From Salvelinus alpinus (lineage: Eukaryota; Chordata; Actinopteri; Salmoniformes; Salmonidae), in NCBI RefSeq assembly GCF_045679555.1, contig NC_092091.1:95046076-95110075 (forward strand): a DNA stretch of 64,000 nt, read 5' to 3'. A program made the position numbers and the translations under genes. How positions within the stretch are numbered: position 1 is the stretch's first letter; each line of letters begins with the position of its first letter. Shown here one piece after another: positions 41,947 through 64,000 of this stretch. The notes under the pieces are model-generated. The model worked only from the letters and a program-made list of their open reading frames with translations, had not been told where the DNA came from and did not search any database.

Positions 41947-42189
41947 GTGTGTGGAAGGTGGGAGGAAGGGGGAGGGAGGGGTGGAGTGCATGTGGTGGGT
42001 GGAGGAGACGGAGGGAGGAGTACAGCTTTGGGAATGTTGTTCATCTTTTGTTCCGCCCAACAAGGTGGCTGAACAGGATGTAAACAGTTCTGAGATGGTT
42101 TTGTGGGAAGTATGTGCCTCTGGGTTACTGGGGAAGGGATGCTTAATAATAGCCTGTGTGTTTCTGGGTAGAGTTGGGCCCTTTGTCTT

Positions 42190-42435
42190 GTTAAGAGGAT
42201 TCTAGAACAGGTCAGTTGGTTTCCTTACTGTCACATGAGGATTCTAGAACAGGTCAGGTGGTTTCTTACTGTCACATGAGGATTCTAGAACAGGTCAGTT
42301 GATTTCCTTACTGTCACATGAGGATTCTAGAACAGGTCAGTTGGTTTCTTACTGTCACATGAGGATTCTAGAACAGGTCAGTTGGTTTCTTACTGTCACA
42401 TGAGGATTCTAGAACAGGTCAGTTGATTTCTTACA
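42190..42435. repeat. 44-bp minisatellite (GAGGATTCTAGAACAGGTCA)
   Basis: Five to six near-identical units, the rest of each being GTTGGTTTCTTACTGTCACAT. Confidence 0.9.
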
Positions 42436-42805
42436 GGGTACTACCTTTCAGACCAGACTAGTAGACCCACTTGCCCGAGGCTACTACCTTTCAGACCAGA
42501 CTAGTAGGCAACACTAGCCCGAGGCTACTACCTTTCAGACCAGACTAGTGGGCCCACCAGCACGAGGCTACTACCTTTCAGACCAGACTAGTAGACACAC
42601 TAGCCCGAGGCTACTACCTTTCAGACCAGACTAGTAGACACACTAGCCCGAGGCTACTACCTTTCAGACCAGACTACTAGACCCACTAACCCGAGGCTAC
42701 TACCTTTCAGACCAGACTAGTAAACCCACTAGCCAGAGGCTACTACCTTTCAGACCAGACTAGTAGACCCACTAACCCGAGGCTACTACCTTTCAGACCA
42801 GACTA
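42436..42805. repeat. 43-bp minisatellite (GAGGCTACTACCTTTCAGAC)
   Basis: Eight to nine units, each continuing CAGACTAGTAGACCCACTAGC. It directly adjoins the neighbouring arrays on both sides. Confidence 0.9.
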
Positions 42806-43548
42806 GTAGAGAACTATAGACCATTCACTAGAGATAAAGATCTATAGACCATTCACTAGAGGTAAAGAACTGTAGACCATTCACTAGAGGTATAGAACTA
42901 TAGACCATTCACTAGAGGTATAGAACTATAGACCATTCACTAGAGGTATAGAACTATAGACCATTCACTAGAGGTATAGAACTATAGACCATTCACTAGA
43001 GGTATAGAACTATAGACCATTCACTAGAGGTAAAGAACTATAGACCATTCACTAGAGGTAAAGAACTATAGACCATTCACTAGAGGTAAAGTACTATAGA
43101 CCATTCACTAGAGGTAAAGATCTATAGACCATTCACTAGAGGTAAAGATCTATAGAACAGTCAATAGAGGTATAGAACTATAGACCATTCACTAGAGGTA
43201 TATAACTATTGACCATTCACTAGAGGTATAGAACATTCACTAGAGGTATAGATCTATAGACCATTCACTAGAGATAAAGATCTATAGACCATTCACTAGA
43301 GGTATAGAACTATAGACCATTCACTAGAGGTATATAACTATAGACCATTCACTAGAGGTAAAGAACTATAGACCATTCACTAGAGGTATAGATCTATAGA
43401 CCATTCACTAGAGATAAAGATCTATAGGCCATTCACTAGAGGTATAGAACTATAGACCATTCACTAGAGGTAAAGATCTATAGACCATTCACTAGAGGTA
43501 TATAACTATAGACCATTCACTAGAGGTAAAGATCTATAGACCATTCAC
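42806..43548. repeat. 28-bp minisatellite (ACTATAGACCATTCACTAGA)
   Basis: About 26 units, ending GGTATAGA or GGTAAAGA. The last unit runs directly into a Tc1 terminal repeat at 43549. Confidence 0.92.
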
Positions 43549-43617
43549 AAGAAATGTGTGGAGTGGTTGAAAAACGAGTTTTAATGACTCCAACCTAAGT
43601 GTACGTAAACATCCGAC
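43549..43617. mobile_element. Solo terminal repeat of a salmonid Tc1 element (Sleeping Beauty-like end)
   Basis: Sequence ending GTAAACATCCGACTTCAACA, read in reverse, matches the well-known outer end of salmonid Tc1 elements of this group. Only about 70 bp are left, and no partner end is seen. Confidence 0.75.
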
Positions 43618-43619
43618 TT

Positions 43620-44775
43620 CAACAGTATAAACTCAGAAAAAAAAAGAAACGGCCCTTTTTCGTTACCCTGTCTTTCAAAGATAATTGGCAAAAATCCAAA
43701 TAACTTCACTGAACTTCATGGTAAAAGGGTTTAAACACAGTTTCCCATGCTTGTTCAATGAACCATAGACAATTAATGAACATGCACCTGTGGAACGGTC
43801 CTTAAGACACTAATAGCTTACAGACTGTAGGCAATTAAGGTCACAGTTATGAAAACGTAGGACACTAAAGAGGCCTTTCTACTGACTCTGAAAAACACCA
43901 AAAGAAAGATGCCCCCTGCTCATCTGCGTGAACGTGCCTTAGGCATACTACAAGGAGGCATAAGGACTGCAGATGTGGCCAGTGCAATAAATTGCAATGT
44001 CCATACTGTGAGACGCCTAAGACAGCGCTACAGGGAGACAGGATGGACAGCTGATCGACCTCGCAGTGGCAGACCACGTGTAACAACACCTGCACAGGAT
44101 CGGTACATCCGAACATCACACTTGCGGGACAGGTACAGGATGGCAACAACAACTGCCTGAGTTACACCAGGAATGCACAAACCCTCCATCAGTTCTCAGA
44201 CTGTCCGCAATAGGCTGAGAGCGGCTGGACTGATGACTTGTAGGCCTGTTGTAAGGCAGGGCCTCACCAGACATCACCGGCAACAATGTGGCCTATGGGC
44301 TCAAACCCACCGTCGCTGGACCAGACAGGACCTTCACTGACGAGTCGCGGTTTTGTCTCACCAGGGGTGATGGTCCAATTCGCGTTTTTCGTCGAAGGAA
44401 TGAACATTACCCCGAGGCCTGTACTCTGGAGCGGGATCAATTTGGAGGTGGAGGGTCCGTCATGGTCTGGGGCGGTGTGTTACGGCATCATCGGACTGAG
44501 CTTGTTGTCATTGCAGGCAATCTCAACGCTGTGCGTTACAGGGAAGACATCTTCCTCCCTCGTGTGGTACCCTTCCTGCAGGCTCATCATGACATGACCC
44601 TCCAACATGTCAATGCCACTACCCATACTGCTCGTACTGTGCGTTATTTCCTGCAAGACAGGAATGTCAGTGTTCTGCCATGGCCAGTGAAGAGCCCAGA
44701 TCTCAATCCCATTGAGCACGTCTGGGACCGGTTAGATCGGAGGGTGAGGGCTAGGGCCATTCCCCCTGAAATGTC
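43620..44775 (+). mobile_element. Degenerate, 3'-truncated Tc1-like transposon
   Basis: The left end TATAAACTCAGAAAAAAAAAG and its untranslated leader precede a broken transposase. The right end of the transposase and the right inverted repeat are missing; the sequence passes into LINE-type tail sequence at about 44790. I recognise this as an abundant salmonid Tc1 family. Confidence 0.85.
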
Positions 44776-44797
44776 TGGGAACTTCCTGTCTTTCTAG
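43909..44797 (+). pseudogene. Tc1 transposase pseudogene
   Basis: The N-terminal part (43909-44160) has the paired-like helix-turn-helix domain (RTADVASAINCNVHTVRRLR) and the GRPR linker, then an early TGA. The catalytic part continues at about 44288 in another register, after a small deletion before FTDESRF, which holds the first catalytic Asp. The second catalytic position, normally DNA(x)PH, reads HVNATTH, so the Asp is replaced by Val. The third (SPDLNPIEHVWD) is intact. The frame ends at 44797 in unrelated sequence. Stop, deletion, catalytic change and truncation together make it inactive. Confidence 0.88.
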
Positions 44798-44930
44798 GGA
44801 GTTTTTCCTAGCCACTGTGCTTCTGCAGCTGCAATTGCTTGATGTGTGGGGTTTTAGGCTGGGTTTCTGTACAGCACTTTGTGACGTCAGCTGATGTAAG
44901 AAGGGCTTTATGAATAAATGTGATTGATCC
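44790..44930 (+). mobile_element. LINE/SINE 3'-tail fragment
   Basis: GGGAGTTTTTCCTAGCCACT, GGGTTTCTGTACAGCACTTT and the ending GGGCTTTATGAATAAATGTG followed by ATTGATCC are typical of a common fish retroposon tail, L2-like as far as I can judge. It replaces the 3' end of the Tc1 element. Confidence 0.65.
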
Positions 44931-45418
44931 CTCACTTTGTATTTGTTGTTTATTTTCAGCTGGGTTTGAACAAACATCATAACACTGAGGGTGTGGTTAA
45001 GGTCAGGGGTTAAGGTAGTCTAAGAGTCACTTTTTGATTTTGGTTAGTCGTTATGCGGGTCTTGTACGTGGAAACATTTTTTTGAAAGGCGTGAATGACG
45101 CTCGTGAATGGCAGTGGAAAAACGAGTCCAGCAAGTTAGAAAAATATCCAAGTCTCATTTTCCGTCATCGTACAAAACCCCCTCTGCCCAGGAGTTGATC
45201 ATCTTTAGTTCTCAGATAGAGAGGAGAAGTTATTGGTGCATACGTTCTCATCTGAGTAGTCTACAGGTCCTAGCTGAAACAACGTCTCTGATATTCTCAG
45301 GTAAGAAGCAGCTTCGGTGAATTTGACTGTCATGATTGCTTGTTCAAATTGTATTTACATTTTTCTTCCTATTTGTAGACATTAGTAGTCCGAGACCTAA
45401 CTATGCAACTGAAAGCTC
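44931..45418. other. Intergenic stretch with a possible non-coding first exon of gene 2
   Basis: No protein gene is seen. A consensus donor (TTCTCAG/gtaagaag) lies at 45300/45301, and the start-codon exon of gene 2 has an acceptor-like site at 49483, so a non-coding 5' exon here is possible. The matching region of gene 1 lies outside the window, so I cannot compare it. Confidence 0.2.
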
Positions 45419-46290
45419 CATCTGTTATTAACGGTACACTATAGGTATAAACCCATAGATGTAGGCTAACTGTTGCCATTTGTTATTAACGGGATGCTAT
45501 AGATATAAACCCATAGATGTAGGTCAACTGTTCCCATCTGATTTTAACAGGATGCTATAGTTATAAACCCATAGATGTAAGCTAACTGTTGCCATCTGAT
45601 TTTAACGGGATGCTATAGGTGTAAACCGATAGATGTCGGTTAATTGTTGCCATCTGTTTTTAACGGGATGCTATAGATATAAACCCATAGATGTAAACTA
45701 ACTGTTGCCATCTGTTATTAATGGGATGCTATAGGTATAAACCCATAGATGTAAGCTAACTGTTGCCATCTGTTTTTAACGGGATGCTATAGATATAAAC
45801 CCATAGATGTAGGTTAACTGTTCCCATCTGATTTTAACAGGATGCTATAGTTATAAACCCATAGATGTAAGCTAACTGTTGCAATCTGATTTTAACGGGA
45901 TGCTATAGGTGTAAACCGATAGATGTCGGTTAATTGTTGCCATCTGTTTTTAACGGGATGCTATAGATATAAACCCATAGATGTAAACTAACTGTTGCCA
46001 TCTGTTATTAATGGGATGCTATAGATATAAACCCATAGATGTAAGCTAACTGTTGCCATCTGATTTTAACGGGATGCTATAGGTGTAAACCGATAGATGT
46101 CGGTTAATTGTTGCCATCTGTTATTAATGGGATGCTATAGGTATAAACCCATAGATGTAAGCTAACTGTTGCCATCTGTTTTTAACGGGATGCTATAGAT
46201 ATAAACCCATAGATGTAGGTTAACTGTTGCCATCTGTTATTAATGGGATGCTATAGGTATAAACCCATAAGTATAGGTGATTGCTTGACG
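45419..46290. repeat. 58-bp tandem repeat upstream of gene 2, about 15 copies
   Basis: Same unit as at 1-281. Variants are arranged in a higher-order pattern: a unit with AAACCGATAGATGTCGGTTA recurs three times at near-regular spacing. Confidence 0.9.
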
Positions 46291-46354
46291 GGATATATTC
46301 TGCGGTGCAGAATTGTTGATGTAGCTTCACCAGGGCCAATCAGATTCACAATTT

Positions 46355-46356
<2 letters not shown>

Positions 46357-46400
<44 letters not shown>

Positions 46401-46436
46401 GGAGAGAGGGAGAGAGAGAGATAGAGAGATGGAGAT
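46357..46436. repeat. (GA)n microsatellite, short paralogue of 357-650
   Basis: GA tract at the same place in the duplicated flank, after TTCACAATTTAGAGAGAG, but under a third of the length. Confidence 0.9.
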
Positions 46437-46496
46437 GAAAGGGAGGTGTGGTCGGCCCAGGAGAGAAAGAAACAGATTGGACTCACATCCACTTAA

Positions 46497-46905
46497 CATT
46501 GTTAAGATAATTACCACACTGAATCACTGACTAAGACAACTACCACACTGAATCAATGACTTTAAGATAATTACCACACTGAATAAATGACTTTAAGATA
46601 ATTACCACACTGAATCACTGACTTTAGGATAATTACCGCACTGAATAAATTACTTTAAGATAACTACCACACTGAATAAATGACTTTAAGATAATTACCA
46701 CACTGAATCACTGACTGTAGGATAATTACCGCACTGAATAAATTACTTTAAGACAATTACCACACTGAATCACTGACTGTAGGATAATTACCGCACTGAA
46801 TAAATTACTTTAAGATAACTACCACACTGAATCAATGACTTTAAGATAACTACCATACTGAATAAACGACTTTAAGATAACTACCACACTGAATCAATGA
46901 GTTTT
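46497..46905. repeat. 31-bp tandem repeat, about 13 copies
   Basis: Paralogue of 725-905 with twice as many units (TTTAAGATAATTACCACACT). Confidence 0.88.
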
Positions 46906-47044
46906 GAGGCTGGTTAGGATTTACACCTTTAAAGGCCTTCTCTACACCTTCAGAGGATGGGTCGTGCTTCACAAGCTAACAAGAACTGTTGGCTAGTCTG
47001 GTAATTACAAGGGTAGAAAGGGGGCTAACTTTTGTTGAAAGAAT

Positions 47045-47425
47045 TGTATATGGGGAATAGGGTGCCTAAGTAGTGCACTATACTGTATATGGGGAATAGG
47101 GTGCCTAAGTAGTGCACTATACTGTACATGGGGAATAGGGTGCCTAAGTAGTGCACTATACTGTATAATGGGAACAGGGTGCTTAAGTAGTGCACTATAC
47201 TGTATATAGGGAATAGGGTGCCTAAGTAATGCACTATACTGCAAATGGGGAATAAGTCGTGTACTATACTGTATATAGGGAATAAGTAGTGCACTACACT
47301 GCAAATGGGGAATAAGTAGTGCACTATACTGCAAATGGGGAATAAGTAGTGTACTATACTGTATATATGGAATAGGGTGCCTAAGTAGTGCACTACACTG
47401 CAAATGGGGAATAAGTAGTGTACTA
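47045..47425. repeat. 37-39-bp tandem repeat (GCCTAAGTAGTGCACTATAC)
   Basis: About 12 units, several shortened to GGGGAATAAGTAGT. It is absent at the equivalent place upstream of gene 1. Confidence 0.9.
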
Positions 47426-47446
47426 TACTTTTAGAAGGTTAAATAA

Positions 47447-48050
47447 ATGATAATAATAATAATAATAATGATAATAATAATGATAATAATAAAAATAATA
47501 ATGCTAATGATGATAATAATAATGATGCTAATGATAATAATAATGATGATAATAATAATCATAATGATGATAATAATAATAATGATGATAATAAAAATAA
47601 AAAAAATAATAATTATGATAATAAATAAATAAAATGATAATGATGATAATCATAATGATGATAATAAACAAATATAATGATGATGATAATGATGATGATA
47701 ATCATAGTGATACTGATGTTAATAATAATGATGATAATAATAATAATGCTAATGTAATTCTAATGATGATGATAATAATAATAATAATGATTATAATAAT
47801 AATATTGATAATGATATAATAATAATTATGATTATAATAATAATGATAATGATAATAATAATAATGATGATTATATTAATAATGATACTATAATAATAAT
47901 AATGATAATAATAATGAAGATAATAATAATAATAATAATAATAAAAAATAATATGAATAAGTATAATAATTATACTAGTAATAATGATAATAATAAAAAT
48001 AAAAATAATATTAATCATAATAATAATGATAATGATAATAGTAATAATAA
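47447..48050. repeat. ATAATAATG trinucleotide-rich tract
   Basis: About 600 bp of ATA/ATG/ATC trinucleotides; the Ile/Met/Asn/Asp-rich frames over it are artefacts. It merges into the ACAGTAAT satellite and has no counterpart upstream of gene 1. Confidence 0.93.
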
Positions 48051-49225
48051 TACAGTAATATAGTAATGTACAGTAATGTACAGTAATACAGTAATTTACA
48101 GTAATACAGTAATGTACAGTAATACAGTAATGTACAGTACTACAGTAATGTACAGTAATACAGTAATGTAGTGATGTACCATAATGTACAGTAATACAGT
48201 AATGTACAGTAATACAGTAATGTACAGTAATACAGTAATGCAGTGATGTACAGTAATACAGTGATGTACAGTAATACAGTAATGTACAGTAATACAGTAA
48301 TGTACAGTAATACAGTAATACAGTAATGTACAGTAATACAGTGATGTACAGTAATACAGTAATGTAGTGATGTACCATAATGTACAGTAATACAGTAATG
48401 TACAGTAATACAGTAATGTACAGTAATACAGTAATACAGTAATGTACAGTAATACAGTAATGTAGTGATGTACCATAATGTACAGTAATACAGTAATGTA
48501 CAGTAATACAGTAATACAGTAATGTACAGTAATACAGTACTACAGTAATGTACAGTAATACAGTAATGTAGTGATGTACCATCATGTACAGTAATACAGT
48601 AATGTACAGTAATACAGTAATGTACAGTAATACAGTAATACAGTAATGTACAGTAATACAGTGATGTACAGTAATACAGTAATACAGTAATGTACAGTAA
48701 TACAGTAATGTAGTGATGTACCATAATGTACAGTAATACAGTAATGTACAGTAATACAGTAATGTACAGTAATACAGTAATACAGTAATGTACAGTAATT
48801 CAGTAATGTACAGTAATACAGTAATACAGTAATACAGTAATGTACAGTAATACAGTAATATAGTAATGTACAGTAATACAGTAATGTAGTGATGTACCAT
48901 AATGTACAGTAATACAGTAATGTACAGTAATACAGTACAGTAATACAGTAATACAGTAATACAGTAATACAGTAATATAGTAATGTACAGTAATACAGTA
49001 ATACAGTAATACAGTAATACAGTAATATAGTAATGTACAGTAATGTACAGTAATACAGTAATGTAGTGATGTACCATAATGTACAGTAATACAGTAATGT
49101 ACAGTAATACAGTACATTAATACAGTAATACAGTAATACAGTAATACAGTAATACAGTAATATAGTAATGTACAGTAATACAGTAATACAGTACTGTACC
49201 GTAATACAGTAATACAGTAATGTAC
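48051..49225. repeat. ACAGTAAT-type satellite upstream of gene 2
   Basis: Paralogue of 1225-2150. It contains a higher-order unit of about 100-250 bp marked by GTAGTGATGTACCATAATG. The single-copy part 49226-49480 is nearly identical to 2151-2405. Confidence 0.93.
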
Positions 49226-49503
49226 AGTGAAAGCAGAGCAGAGGACTGAAGACATTGGAAGCAGGTTGATAGCACACCCAACTGGTAAACTCATAGGGGA
49301 AACTGTTAATACAACTGAAGGTATTATGGGATTGTTTTTTGAATATCAATGAACATCATATGATTTTGGAATATTGACTAATCTTTAATTAACGTTGGTC
49401 AATGACATCATCCTTCAACAGCTGTTAATGGAAGATCTAATGGGGTTCATGTGTGATTGATGTTGTGTGGTTGACCTCTACAGAGACCTAAAAGGACACG
49501 AAT

Positions 49504-63117
<13,614 letters not shown>

Positions 63118-63127
<10 letters not shown>

Positions 63128-63345
63128 TAGCCTGGGGCATAGCTGCTGTGGCTCTGCTAGCTGCTAGGCTAGCTAATAGCATGGGGCATAGCTGCTGTGG
63201 CTCTGCTAGCTGCTAGTCTAGCTAATAGCATGGGGCATAGCTGCTGTGGCTCTGCTAGCTGCTAGGCTAGCTAATAGCATGGGGCATAGCTGCTGTGGCT
63301 CTGCTAGCTGCTAGGCTAGCTAATAGCCTGGGGCATAGCTGCTGT
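63118..63345. repeat. 49-bp 3' UTR repeat, about 4.5 copies
   Basis: Paralogue of 32413-32560 with more units (TAGCTAATAGCATGGGGCAT variant). Confidence 0.87.
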
Positions 63346-63554
63346 GGCATTGGTTTAACCAATCAACAGTTTCCCAGCTTTAGTTGCTACACCCATTTTT
63401 TGTACTTATAAATTAATTATATCTACCCATTGATTCAAATAGAATATAACATATGAATGCCTCATGAGTTTAGCTCAACTGTCGTACATTTTTATTACCA
63501 AAACAGAGGCGGGGTGTGAATTTCTTATTGTTTCAATTAAGGATTCTAGCTTTA

Positions 63555-63835
63555 AGAAATGTATTTATATTATTATTATTATTTACATATATTATATATG
63601 TATTTTATTATTATTATGTACATATATTATCTATGTATTTATATTATAATTAGTATTTACATATATTATCTATGTATTTTATTATTATTATTTACATATA
63701 TTATATATGTATTTTATTATTATTATTATTTACATATATTATCTATGTATTTTATTATTATTATTATTTACATATATTATATATGTATTTTATTATTATT
63801 ATTATTTACATATATTATCTATGTATTTTAGGTAC
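63555..63835. repeat. About 38-bp A/T-rich tandem repeat
   Basis: Units of TATGTATTTTATTATTATTA plus TTTACATATATTATC. The Tyr/Ile-rich frames over it are artefacts. 63836-64000 holds no recognisable gene. Confidence 0.9.
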
Positions 63836-64000
63836 ATTTCCTTACATTCATACACAAACAAAAACATAGCTAAATGTACTTTTTGATGTCGAGTATGATA
63901 TTTGTGAAATCCTTTAAGAATGCTTATTGTTTTTTTTGATATTCATAGTATTATTAGTCAAGGGATTATTGCTTTTTTAGGGATTTCTATTTTTTACAAA

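Noticed and set aside
41951..42205. A forward 84-codon frame between two minisatellites
   Set aside because: No recognisable motif, no splice context, and no sign of selection that can be seen from one sequence.
47791..49349. Long reverse-strand frames rich in Tyr, Cys, Ile, Thr and Val
   Set aside because: They are direct translations of the ACAGTAAT satellite, with no domain and no non-repeat coding part; the same applies at 1222-2213.

Overview
The window is vertebrate, almost certainly salmonid fish, DNA. Evidence: HpaI-type tRNA-derived SINEs, Tc1-family elements of kinds abundant in salmonids (an inactive transposase copy, a 403-bp TA-flanked MITE and two terminal remnants), a TTAA-flanked dispersed repeat of about 1 kb, GT-AG introns, and dense micro- and minisatellites. 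There is no bacterial-type gene organisation, no CRISPR array and no operon.

The content is dominated by two tandem, same-strand copies of a mucin-like gene. Gene 1 (2426-32418) has a signal-peptide exon, one 15.3-kb exon coding about 500 copies of a 10-residue Thr/Pro/Ala repeat ([10 protein letters not shown]), five tandem SEA domains (each in three exons) and a last exon with a C-terminal hydrophobic GPI-anchor-type signal. Splice sites and phases close exactly and give a predicted protein of about 5,741 residues. Gene 2 (49504-63127) has the same plan with a 10.7-kb repeat exon (about 350 units), one SEA domain and the same tail, about 3,680 residues. Predicted products are secreted, heavily O-glycosylated, probably GPI-linked surface mucins with the GSVV motif of self-cleaving SEA domains. 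I know no established symbol for them.

Layout: 1-2405 tandem repeats upstream of gene 1; 2426-32418 gene 1; 32419-35900 3' flank, a SINE and Tc1 debris; 35916-40971 two consecutive exons of the ciliary gene wdr19 (IFT144) separated by an intron bloated by a minisatellite derived from the exon end itself and by a duplicated LINE fragment; 40976-43548 four consecutive unrelated minisatellites; 43549-44930 Tc1 and LINE debris; 45419-49480 the paralogous upstream region of gene 2; 49504-63127 gene 2; 63128-64000 its 3' flank. The segment from 1 or earlier to about 32.7 kb is paralogous to about 45.4-63.5 kb, so a duplicon carrying the mucin gene was tandemly copied with wdr19 sequence between the copies.

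The most notable biology is the way the mucin evolves. SEA modules are phase 1-1 cassettes duplicated with a period of about 2.66 kb. The junction fused an intronic MITE to the end of the repeat exon, so a CAG inside the coding repeat appears to serve as a new splice acceptor. Introns between modules are 231 nt, stop-free and in frame.
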